This document shows, in pieces, positions 1 to 7,377 of a DNA stretch of 20,851 bases. Where the stretch lies: positions 1 through 20,851 of the forward strand of contig JBIPPH010000036.1 in assembly GCA_044368575.1 (NCBI GenBank), written 5' to 3'. How positions within the stretch are numbered: the first letter of the stretch is position 1; every line of letters starts with the position of its first letter. A model generated the notes under the pieces. The model did no database searches, was not told the origin of the DNA, and saw only the letters and a program-made list of their open reading frames with translations. The DNA comes from JABMMZ01 sp044368575. GTDB lineage: Bacteria; Bacteroidota; Bacteroidia; NS11-12g; UBA955. The position numbers were made by a program, and so were the translations under genes.

Positions 1-485
1 TCATCCCTGAAAACACAGACAATAAAAAAATCGTGTTGCCCTATCAAAAAGCCATGCAATTGGCCGAGTGGCAAGACAGCGTATACACCATTAGCAACAA
101 TGCGTTTAACCCTGAAGACTTCATTCAGAAGACTTCGGTTTTAACCCATCATGTGGTTGCTAAAGGACAAACCTTAGCGCACATTGCCAACAAATACGGG
201 GTTTCTGCTTCAGGTATCAAAAAGTGGAACAATTTAAAGTCGAGTAAGTTGAAAGCCGGAAAAAACCTGCGTATCTTTAAAACTGAAACCATTCAATTGC
301 CGGTGACCACGCAACATCCTTTAGGCATGATGTATTACATAACAGATAATGACGCTCAAACTTTAAAAGACATTTGCGGCAAATTTGCAGAGTTTGATTT
401 GCTTAAAACTTGTGCGATGAATGCGATTGATAATCCTCAAGCCTCAATAGGCAAGGGTAAACTGATTAAATTGTACCTCAAATAA
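1..485 (+). CDS. C-terminal part of MltD-like lytic murein transglycosylase with LysM repeats (5' truncated)
   Basis: The reading frame is open from the left edge (first whole codon at 3), so only the last 160 residues of a longer protein are present. The GTG at 33 is not a credible start, because the upstream codons continue a plausible protein. The fragment begins with IPENTDNKKIVLPYQKAM, which resembles the linker after the catalytic domain of MltD-type transglycosylases in Bacteroidota. A clear LysM repeat follows at about residues 49-92 of the fragment (HHVVAKGQTLAHIANKYGVS, ending NLRIF). A second, degenerate LysM-like segment lies near 110-160. LysM domains bind peptidoglycan glycan chains, so the protein should act on murein in the periplasm. 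The catalytic SLT domain is outside the window, so the enzyme name is inferred. The next gene starts one base after this stop, which suggests one transcript. Confidence 0.75.
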   Translation, partial: IPENTDNKKIVLPYQKAMQLAEWQDSVYTISNNAFNPEDFIQKTSVLTHHVVAKGQTLAHIANKYGVSASGIKKWNNLKSSKLKAGKNLRIFKTETIQLPVTTQHPLGMMYYITDNDAQTLKDICGKFAEFDLLKTCAMNAIDNPQASIGKGKLIKLYLK

Positions 486-486
486 T

Positions 487-1554
487 ATGCGCCATTACCT
501 TTTGTTTTTTCTGCTTTTAACGTTTGTGTTTATACCGACTGCGTGTAAACGTTCATCCGATCAATTGCCTATGGCTTCGGGAGATTTAGGGAGCCTTGTA
601 GTTGTGCTGGAACCTGAACTCCAACCAATTCTAAAACAGCAGCTAGAAGCTAGTTTTTTAAAGCCAGTTCCACATTTGCCAATGGCCGAACCTTTCTTTG
701 ATTTAAAGCTTAGTAAAGTGGATGATTTTTACAAGCATTTCAGTACCCATAGAACCATTTTGGTGTTATTAACGCAATCCCATCTGGACGCCTACGAAGA
801 CCTCACTCAAAGCTTCAAGCCAGAAGAATTGCAAGCCTCAATGAATAAGGCGCAAGCGAGCCTATTGAGTGCCCGCAACATTTATGCGAAACACCAACAC
901 ATTGTGTATTTGATTGGGAAAGATGCTGCAGATTTACAACGCAAATTGGTTGAAGCACGTCCTCAATTGGTGAGTGCACTTATGCAATATGAATTGCAAG
1001 ATCAACACGATGAGTTGTTTTCAGATACTCAAGTGAGTTTGAGCAATTATCAGATGATACAAAAAGAATTGGGTATTGGGGTTAAAATTCCCAAAGCCTT
1101 TTCATTGAAATACCACGACAACAAAACCTATTGGTTTGAATTCAATGCCATGTCATCAAATACCACTAAAACCATTGGTTTGGTGGTGCATGCTTATCCG
1201 TATACCAATTTAAATGCCTTGTCTTATGAGTCTATTCGCACGGTTAGAGATACCGTGATGAAACACCTGATTAAAGGGGAATTGCCTGGCACTTATATGG
1301 GCACATCAAGCAGTTTACAGTATCCAAGTACCATAATTGAAACCATTCAATTGCATGGTCGTATGTGTAAAAAGGTTAGAGGTTGGTGGACCATCAGAGG
1401 TTTGAGTCAGGCTGGGCCATTTGTGCGTTATGTGGTTTTAGATGAACCTAAGCAACAATTGTTTGTTTTTGAAGGGTTTGTTTACAAGCCCAATATTGAA
1501 ACCAAGGAAAGGGATTTACGACTCATAGAGTCTATAGCATTGAGCATAGAATGA
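487..1554 (+). CDS. DUF4837 family lipoprotein
   Basis: A 355-residue exported protein. The N-terminus has a hydrophobic signal segment ending PTAC at Cys20, a probable lipobox with an unusual Pro at -3, so it is likely a lipoprotein. The rest matches what I know of DUF4837, a Bacteroidota family of unknown function: an early LGSLVVVLEPEL strand, an AEPFFDLKL segment, a THRTILVLL segment near 87-96, and a C-terminal part with RGWWTIRGLSQAGPFVRY followed by FVFEGFVYKPN. The gene lies between the murein transglycosylase and purN, with one base before it and a 4-base ATGA overlap (1551-1554) after it, so translation of the run is probably coupled. No biochemical role is known to me. The envelope location and neighbour suggest a cell-wall link, which is inference only. 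Confidence 0.82.
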   Translation: MRHYLLFFLLLTFVFIPTACKRSSDQLPMASGDLGSLVVVLEPELQPILKQQLEASFLKPVPHLPMAEPFFDLKLSKVDDFYKHFSTHRTILVLLTQSHLDAYEDLTQSFKPEELQASMNKAQASLLSARNIYAKHQHIVYLIGKDAADLQRKLVEARPQLVSALMQYELQDQHDELFSDTQVSLSNYQMIQKELGIGVKIPKAFSLKYHDNKTYWFEFNAMSSNTTKTIGLVVHAYPYTNLNALSYESIRTVRDTVMKHLIKGELPGTYMGTSSSLQYPSTIIETIQLHGRMCKKVRGWWTIRGLSQAGPFVRYVVLDEPKQQLFVFEGFVYKPNIETKERDLRLIESIALSIE

Positions 1555-2120
1555 AAAAGAGAATAGTGATTTTTGCCTCAGGTAGTGGCAGCAATGCCTT
1601 GAATTTGATTCAACACTACAAAACCAATCAAATGGCAGAGGTGTTAATGGTGTTTTGCAACAAAGCAGAAGCAGGGGTATTGTCAAAAGCCCAAGCTGAG
1701 CAAGTGCCCACTCGAGTCTTTAATCGCCATGATTTTTACGAAACCGATCGCATCATTCAAGAGGTGAGCGCCTTGTCTGTAGATGTTGTGGTGTTGGCGG
1801 GTTTTTTATGGTTGGTGCCTGCAGCTTTTATTCGCGCTTTTGAAGGTAAGATCATCAACTTACATCCCTCTTTGCTGCCTAAATATGGAGGGAAAGGTAT
1901 GTATGGTCACCATGTTCATGAAGCAGTGTTAGCGGCCAAAGAAACCCATACTGGTATAACCATTCACCTTGTAAACGAACAATTTGATCAAGGCGAAATT
2001 GTGTTTCAAACCGCCTTCCCAATTCAAGCCGGCGATGGCTTAGCCGAAGTGGAAGCCAAAATACATGCCTTAGAGCATCAGTATTTACCCATTGTGATCG
2101 ATGGGTTTTTAAACCAATGA
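1551..2120 (+). CDS. purN: Phosphoribosylglycinamide formyltransferase PurN (GAR transformylase)
   Basis: Transfers the formyl group of 10-formyltetrahydrofolate to glycinamide ribonucleotide, the third step of de novo purine synthesis, in the cytoplasm. The 189 residues match the usual PurN length. It opens with the phosphate-binding strand-loop IVIFASGSGSNA (5-16). The catalytic triad of the E. coli enzyme (Asn106, His108, Asp144) corresponds to N103 and H105 in INLHPSLLPKYGG and D146 in FDQGEIVFQ. The first Ser/Thr after the glycine loop is Ser rather than the more common Thr, a mild change. The start overlaps the DUF4837 stop as ATGA and the stop overlaps the next start as ATGA, so it sits mid-operon. 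purB lies a few kb away on the other strand; the purine genes are not clustered. Confidence 0.95.
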   Translation: MKKRIVIFASGSGSNALNLIQHYKTNQMAEVLMVFCNKAEAGVLSKAQAEQVPTRVFNRHDFYETDRIIQEVSALSVDVVVLAGFLWLVPAAFIRAFEGKIINLHPSLLPKYGGKGMYGHHVHEAVLAAKETHTGITIHLVNEQFDQGEIVFQTAFPIQAGDGLAEVEAKIHALEHQYLPIVIDGFLNQ

Positions 2121-3049
2121 GAAGTCTTATAGTATTGTGTTTGCTCTTGCCCAAAATGGCAAGTGCATGGGGCTTTTTGGGCCATCAAACCATTAACCGT
2201 TTGGCGGTATTCTCTGTGCCTAAACCTTTGTTCGGTTTTTACAAAACCCATATAGATTACCTCACCCAACACAGCACAGATGCTGATCAAAGGCGTTATG
2301 TATCAGAGCATGAAGCTTGCCGACATTATTTGGATGTGGATTTCTACGAGCAAGCCCTGCCACTTGACACTTTGCCTTTAAGCATGGACTCTGCAATACA
2401 AAGGTATTCATCAGATACCGTTATGGCCCATGGCATAGTGCTTTGGCATGTTAAAACGGTTATGCATTGGTTGAGCAAAGCCTTTGAAACGCGTCAGGTA
2501 GATGCCATCTTAAAATTAAGTGCAGATTTGGGCCACTACGTAGGCGATTTGCATGTGCCTTTGCATACGAGCTCCAATTATAATGGTCAAAAAACCAATC
2601 AAAAAGGCATACATGCTTTATGGGAAAGCAGGCTCACTAAGTTGTATTTGGATTCGTTTGAACTGTTTGTTGGTCAAGGCCAATACATCGCCAATGTGCA
2701 ACCCCTTGTTCGCAAAGCTTTTCAAACCAGTCATTGCTTAGTAGACTCCGTCTTGACAATCGAAAAAGCCCTTAGAGCTGAATTGCCTGAAATGTCTGTC
2801 TATGCATGGGAGCAGAATGGTCAAAGCACTCAGCAAGTATACAGTGAACAGTTTTGCAAAGCCTATCATGCGCGCTTAAACGGCATGGTCGAGCAACGCA
2901 TAAAAGCCAGTATATTGTTGTTGGCAGATTTGTGGTATACCGCTTGGGTCAATGCCGGTCAACCTGATTTGTCTAACTTAAAACTCAAAGCTGATTCCGA
3001 GCCTGCGAGCAATCATTCGGGTAAAATGTTAGGCCGTTCTGAAGATTAA
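2117..3049 (+). CDS. Secreted zinc-dependent hydrolase, S1/P1 nuclease - phospholipase C superfamily
   Basis: A 310-residue exported protein. The signal peptide ends in an AxA motif (A15-S-A17), leaving Trp18 as the mature N-terminus. In this superfamily the N-terminal Trp is itself a zinc ligand. Putative ligands can be placed as W18, H23, D55, H70, H140, D144, H150, H166 and E170. The spacings W-x4-H, H-x3-D-x5-H and D-x14-H match P1 nuclease, whereas the last ligand, Glu in HALWE, is what phospholipase C uses (P1 has Asp). The substrate (nucleic acid or phospholipid) therefore cannot be called. The family reaction is phosphodiester hydrolysis at a tri-zinc site outside the cytoplasm. The start overlaps the purN stop as ATGA, so it is the last gene of the run. 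Its stop shares TTAA with the convergent corA stop. Confidence 0.8.
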   Translation: MRSLIVLCLLLPKMASAWGFLGHQTINRLAVFSVPKPLFGFYKTHIDYLTQHSTDADQRRYVSEHEACRHYLDVDFYEQALPLDTLPLSMDSAIQRYSSDTVMAHGIVLWHVKTVMHWLSKAFETRQVDAILKLSADLGHYVGDLHVPLHTSSNYNGQKTNQKGIHALWESRLTKLYLDSFELFVGQGQYIANVQPLVRKAFQTSHCLVDSVLTIEKALRAELPEMSVYAWEQNGQSTQQVYSEQFCKAYHARLNGMVEQRIKASILLLADLWYTAWVNAGQPDLSNLKLKADSEPASNHSGKMLGRSED

Positions 3050-4116
3050 AACCAACGTTTCTTTTTGAAGTAAATCAACATGCTCACAGTGACTAAAGCA
3101 CTGATGACCCAGAAATAAAAGTACCCATTCGGGTTGTCTATAGCTGGAAAAACTTTGAAGTTCATACCGAAAACGCCAGTAATAAAACTTAAAGGCATAA
3201 AGATGGTGCTAATAATGGTAAGGACTTTCATGACTTGATTTAAGCGATTGCTCATGGTGGTAAAATACATGTTCATCAAATCGCTCAATAAGTTCCTGTG
3301 GTTCTCTATGGTATCATAAGCCTGATAGGTGTGGTCATACACATCTCTAAAGTATTTTAATGTTCGGTCTTCGATCAAATCTTGATTGCCAGAGTCAAGC
3401 TTGTTCAAGGCTTCGCGCATAGGTAAAATGTGTTTGCTCAATAACATCAATTCCTTTTTAATGCTCTGTATTTTTTGTGAGGTGCCTGCTTGAGGCTTGT
3501 GCATGGTTTCGTCTTCAATGTCTTCAACCATGTCGCCAATCTTATCAATTAAAATAAAGTATTGGTCAACAGCAGTATCTAGAATTTTATACAATAAGTA
3601 ATCCGATTTGCGGTTGCGAATATTGCCCATTGAGGTATGCAAACGCTTAATGATTTCGGTATACAAATCACTGTTGGTTTCCTGAAAAGAAATCAAACAA
3701 TTTTTAGCTAAAATGATACTGATTTGTTCTGAGTCTATGCAAGCATTCTCTTGGTCCCAATACAGGTTTTTGAAGGTCACAAACAGGTAATGATCAAACT
3801 CCTCAATTTTTGTGCGTTGTTGAGTATTGAGAACATCTTCTTGCACCAAACTGTGGATGTCAAATACATTGCAAATGGCCTCTATTTTTTCGCTGTCTTG
3901 AATGCCAGTTACCGATATCCATGAAATGGTGTCACTGCTGGCAAAGGTTTTCAGTTCATCAATATTGTCTACAAAGATTTCATTGATTTGGTTGTCATTA
4001 TAGTCAATAACTTTGATTTGGGTAGCTTGTTCTCTATCCTGGCCAACATAGACCATACTGCCACTCGGTAAATGCGATTTAGCAGAGAGTCTATTTTTGC
4101 GTTTGCGCTTGGCCAT
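3046..4116 (-). CDS. corA: CorA family magnesium/cobalt transporter
   Basis: A 356-residue inner-membrane divalent-cation channel, homopentameric in the family, carrying Mg2+ (also Co2+ and Ni2+). The long N-terminal cytoplasmic domain is mostly mixed alpha/beta, with a basic leader MAKRKRKNR. It is followed by a helical stalk and two C-terminal membrane helices at about 297-316 and 333-350. The diagnostic GMN signature is at 317-319 (FGMNF) between them, and the basic tail KKKRW is also typical. Length agrees with CorA of the Thermotoga type. The gene lies 10 bases downstream of purB on the same strand and is probably cotranscribed with it, although the functions are unrelated. Its stop overlaps the stop of the opposing hydrolase gene by four bases. 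Confidence 0.93.
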   Translation of the reverse strand: MAKRKRKNRLSAKSHLPSGSMVYVGQDREQATQIKVIDYNDNQINEIFVDNIDELKTFASSDTISWISVTGIQDSEKIEAICNVFDIHSLVQEDVLNTQQRTKIEEFDHYLFVTFKNLYWDQENACIDSEQISIILAKNCLISFQETNSDLYTEIIKRLHTSMGNIRNRKSDYLLYKILDTAVDQYFILIDKIGDMVEDIEDETMHKPQAGTSQKIQSIKKELMLLSKHILPMREALNKLDSGNQDLIEDRTLKYFRDVYDHTYQAYDTIENHRNLLSDLMNMYFTTMSNRLNQVMKVLTIISTIFMPLSFITGVFGMNFKVFPAIDNPNGYFYFWVISALVTVSMLIYFKKKRWF

Positions 4117-4126
4117 TTTAGTACAA

Positions 4127-5473
4127 TTAAATACCTGTGTAGTTAGAAGGGGTAATGAGCCTTAGGCGCGCTTTGATGTCTTCCGCTACATCCAATTCAT
4201 CAATAAAGGTTCTGATGGCAGCGGCGTCGATGTGGGTATTGGTTCTGGTCAAAGCCTTTAATGCTTCGTATGGGTTAGGGTAGGCTATGCTGCGCAATAC
4301 CGTTTGAATGGCTTCCGCTACTACTGCCCAGTTGTCTTCTAAATCTTGGTTCAATGCCGCTTCGTTCAAAATCAATTTGCCCAAACCTTTTTCTATGCTG
4401 CTGTAGGCAATCAGGCCGTGTGCAAATGGTACACCAATATTTCTCAAAACCGTTGAATCGGTTAAGTCTCTTTGCAATCTTGAGATCGGTAATTTGCTTG
4501 ACAGATGGTCTAATATAGCATTAGCAATACCTAAGTTGCCTTCTGCGTTTTCAAAGTCAATTGGGTTGACTTTATGTGGCATGGCACTGCTGCCAATTTC
4601 ACCCGCTTTTAATTGTTGTTTGAAGTAGTCCATTGAAATGTACTGCCAAATGTCGCGGCATAAGTCTATCAATATGGTGTGAATGCGTTTGAAGGCATCG
4701 CACATAGCAGCTAAGTTATCGTAGTGTTCAATTTGAGTGGTAGGAAAGCTTCTGTCTAAACCTAAAACTTGGTTCACAAAGGCATTGCCAAAGGCTTGCC
4801 AATCATGAGCAGGGAAGGCTACATGGTGGGCATTAAAGTTACCCGTAGCGCCACCGAATTTAGCAGAAAAAGGCACCATTAATAACTGTTGGTATTGGGC
4901 TTTTAAGCGGGCCACAAAGACCATAATTTCTTTGCCTAATTTCGTAGGGCTGGCAGCTTGTCCATGGGTTTTAGCCAACATTGGAACGGCTTCGTACTGA
5001 ATCGCCATGGCTTCGAGTTGTTGAATCAGTTTTTGCAAACTTGGTAAAACCACTTTGTGTAAAGCGTCTTTGATGCTTAATGGAATCGCTGTATTGTTGA
5101 TGTCTTGACTGGTTAAGCCAAAATGGACCCATTCGCGGTAAGCGCTTAAGCCCATTTTATCCATTTGATCTTTCAAATAGTACTCCACTGCTTTCACATC
5201 GTGGTTGGTGGTTTTTTCAGTGTGTTTGATCCAAAGTGCAGCCTCTTCATTAAATTGCAAATACAAGTTGCGCAAGGCAATTATTTGTTGTTCGTTGAAG
5301 GCGGTATCAAACCCAGTCATTTTTTGCGCATTCAAAAAGATCAGGTATTCTACTTCTATTTGAACACGGTATTGGATTAAACCGTATTCTGAAAAATACT
5401 CGGCAAGTGCATTGGTTTTACTTCTGTAGCGACCATCTACAGGGCTTATAGCGGTTAATTCGTTGAGCTGCAT
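4127..5473 (-). CDS. purB: Adenylosuccinate lyase PurB
   Basis: Cleaves fumarate from SAICAR and from adenylosuccinate, so it serves both de novo IMP synthesis and the final step to AMP. The 448 residues compare well with E. coli PurB (456), and the opening LTAISPVDGRYRSKT is typical of this subclass, which fixes the ATG start. The fumarase/aspartase-superfamily signature GSSAMPHKVNP is at 294-304 with the catalytic serine at 295/296. The general acid/base histidine is H170 in KTHGQ, and the TSQD substrate loop is at 121-124. A TATATTTG box ends only five bases before the ATG on this strand, so the leader would be extremely short. corA follows after 10 bases. Confidence 0.96.
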   Translation of the reverse strand: MQLNELTAISPVDGRYRSKTNALAEYFSEYGLIQYRVQIEVEYLIFLNAQKMTGFDTAFNEQQIIALRNLYLQFNEEAALWIKHTEKTTNHDVKAVEYYLKDQMDKMGLSAYREWVHFGLTSQDINNTAIPLSIKDALHKVVLPSLQKLIQQLEAMAIQYEAVPMLAKTHGQAASPTKLGKEIMVFVARLKAQYQQLLMVPFSAKFGGATGNFNAHHVAFPAHDWQAFGNAFVNQVLGLDRSFPTTQIEHYDNLAAMCDAFKRIHTILIDLCRDIWQYISMDYFKQQLKAGEIGSSAMPHKVNPIDFENAEGNLGIANAILDHLSSKLPISRLQRDLTDSTVLRNIGVPFAHGLIAYSSIEKGLGKLILNEAALNQDLEDNWAVVAEAIQTVLRSIAYPNPYEALKALTRTNTHIDAAAIRTFIDELDVAEDIKARLRLITPSNYTGI

Positions 5474-5478
5474 CGATG

Positions 5479-5486
5479 CAAATATA
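5479..5486 (-). promoter_or_regulatory. Candidate -7 box of the purB promoter
   Basis: On the minus strand this reads TATATTTG, a perfect match to the Bacteroidota -7 consensus TAnnTTTG, followed by CATCG and then the purB ATG. No good TTTG -33 box is visible at the usual distance. If it is used, the transcript would start at or within a few bases of the start codon. Confidence 0.45.
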
Positions 5487-5561
5487 CAGCATCTGTTTTA
5501 AAAAGTCTTTGAAGCCCGCAGACATTGCTCATCCCTTTAATCAGATGTTTGTCGAAAAGCC

Positions 5562-5592
5562 TTGATGACGCCAATAACATGGGGTTATTTTG
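5562..5592 (+). promoter_or_regulatory. Candidate promoter of sppA
   Basis: TTG at 5562-5564, a 20-base spacer, then TTATTTTG at 5585-5592, one mismatch from TAnnTTTG. It lies 27 bases before the sppA ATG in the 146-base divergent gap shared with purB. Confidence 0.3.
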
Positions 5593-5619
5593 CATGTTCA
5601 AATCAAAGCCGTTGCACAC

Positions 5620-7377
5620 ATGAAATCATTTTTGAAGTATACTTTAGCTACCGTGTTTGGGGTGTTTATTGCCCTATTAATGTTGGGGGTCTTGTTGTTC
5701 TTTACTGTTTTAGGGTTGGTCAGTTCAAAGACCCATCAAACCGTTACGGTTAAAGACAATTCTGTTCTTGAACTCAATTTGGATTACACCATTACCGAGC
5801 GCAGTCAAGCTGATTTTTTGAGTTTGTTCTCACAAGATGGCGAATACCAATTTATGGGTTTAGACAAAATCCTTTTGGTTTTAGAGCAAGCTAAAAATGA
5901 TCCGAACATCAAAGGGATACTCATGCACACCAATGTGACTGGAACAGGCTATGCTACCACTCAAGAATTGCGCAATGCTCTGTTGGGTTTTAAATCAAAA
6001 GGAAAATTCATTTATACCACCGCCCCGTATTACGACGAGAAAAGTTATTACTTAGCCTCTGTAGCAGATTCTATATTTATTGAGCCAAGTGGCAATATTT
6101 TGCTCAATGGTTTATCTGCCAATATTATGTTTTACACTGGGGCACTCGAAAAATTGGGGGTAGAAGTGCAATATGTTAAAGTGGGTGCTTATAAAGGCGC
6201 CATTGAAGCCTTTACCCGCAAAGACTTAAGCCCAGAAAACAAATCGCAAATAGCGGCTTATTTGAATGACATTTATAGCCTCTTCATTACCGATGTTGCT
6301 AAGAGTCGTCACATCGATACCGCCACTTTGAATAAAGCCATTTCGAATTTCGAGATCAAAACGCCTAAACAAGCCATTGCCATGAAATTGCTCGATGGTA
6401 TGTTGTATTCTGATCAAATCATGAACCGCATCAAACGTCGATTGAGTTTGAAAAAGGAGGCTGAATTGCCAATGGTAAAAGCAGGTGTATACGCTCAAAA
6501 CATTGATTCGCCAGAAGAAGAAACCGATAAAATTGCGGTAGTGTATGCCGTTGGTGAAATCGTTGATGGAGAAGGTAATCAAGACAATATCGGCTCTATA
6601 ACGATGTCAAAAGCCATTGCCAAAGCCAGAGAAGATAAACACGTTAAAGCCATTGTATTGAGGGTGAATTCACCTGGAGGAAGTTCTTTAGCCAGTGATG
6701 TGATTGCCAGAGAATTGGCCTTGTGTAAAGGCATAAAGCCAGTTGTTGTATCAATGAATGACTACGCCGCAAGTGGTGGATATTATATCAGTGCCTTAGC
6801 GGATAGCATTATTGCTATGCCTGCTACCATTACAGGTTCAATAGGTGTGTTTGGTTTGTTTCCTAATATGCATGAGTTGTTGGTCAATAAAATGGGTTTG
6901 AGTTTTGAAACAGTTAAAACAGGCTTACACTCAGATTTTGGTCGCGTGGATCAAGCCTTAACAGAAACCGATAAAGCCTATTTACAAGCCATGGTGAACC
7001 GTATCTATGATGATTTTACCACTGTGGTAGAAAAGGGTAGAGCGCTTGATTCAGCTTACGTGGAGTCTATTGCCCAAGGGCATGTTTGGACGGCTACACA
7101 GGCTGTTAAAAATGGCTTGGTAGACAGTTATGGCGGCATACAAAAAGCCATCAATATTGCAGCTTATTTAAGCAAAACCAAAACCTATAGTTTAGTGGCC
7201 TACCCTAAGGTTGAAAACCCAATTGAATTGTTGTTGAATCAAGGGACAGAAGTCTTAGCCGAGCAAAAACTCAAATCAGAATTGGGCGTATTCTATCAAT
7301 ACTACAAAGGTTTGCAAGAAGGCATTAAAGCTCAAGGCTTTCAAATGCGCATGCCATTCAATGTGTTGATTGATTAA
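5620..7377 (+). CDS. sppA: Signal peptide peptidase SppA, 67K type
   Basis: A membrane-anchored serine protease with a Ser/Lys dyad that degrades cleaved signal peptides and other membrane fragments on the periplasmic face. I choose the ATG at 5620 (585 residues). A TTG at 5590 in the same frame would add ten poorly hydrophobic residues before the normal MKSFLKYTL anchor. One transmembrane helix follows at about 8-36. The protein has the tandem S49 repeat architecture of the long form. The general-base lysine is K192 in GAYKGAIEAF (E. coli K209), and the nucleophile is S385 in YAASGGYY (E. coli S409), preceded by VNSPGGS at 349-355. The gene stands alone on its strand. It diverges from purB and converges on the PorE-like gene with a 4-base TTAA stop overlap. 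Confidence 0.95.
   Translation: MKSFLKYTLATVFGVFIALLMLGVLLFFTVLGLVSSKTHQTVTVKDNSVLELNLDYTITERSQADFLSLFSQDGEYQFMGLDKILLVLEQAKNDPNIKGILMHTNVTGTGYATTQELRNALLGFKSKGKFIYTTAPYYDEKSYYLASVADSIFIEPSGNILLNGLSANIMFYTGALEKLGVEVQYVKVGAYKGAIEAFTRKDLSPENKSQIAAYLNDIYSLFITDVAKSRHIDTATLNKAISNFEIKTPKQAIAMKLLDGMLYSDQIMNRIKRRLSLKKEAELPMVKAGVYAQNIDSPEEETDKIAVVYAVGEIVDGEGNQDNIGSITMSKAIAKAREDKHVKAIVLRVNSPGGSSLASDVIARELALCKGIKPVVVSMNDYAASGGYYISALADSIIAMPATITGSIGVFGLFPNMHELLVNKMGLSFETVKTGLHSDFGRVDQALTETDKAYLQAMVNRIYDDFTTVVEKGRALDSAYVESIAQGHVWTATQAVKNGLVDSYGGIQKAINIAAYLSKTKTYSLVAYPKVENPIELLLNQGTEVLAEQKLKSELGVFYQYYKGLQEGIKAQGFQMRMPFNVLID

Noticed and set aside
33..35. GTG at 33 as the start of the LysM protein
   Set aside because: The upstream codons from position 3 are open and continue the inter-domain linker. 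The gene is truncated by the window edge.
3020..3080. Bidirectional intrinsic terminator at the hydrolase/corA junction (and the three other convergent junctions)
   Set aside because: No convincing hairpin with a T tract on either strand was found close to any of the four stop overlaps.
5590..5619. Longer SppA starting at TTG 5590
   Set aside because: It adds ten residues before the normal MKSFLKY membrane anchor and covers the likely promoter. The ATG at 5620 is the better start.
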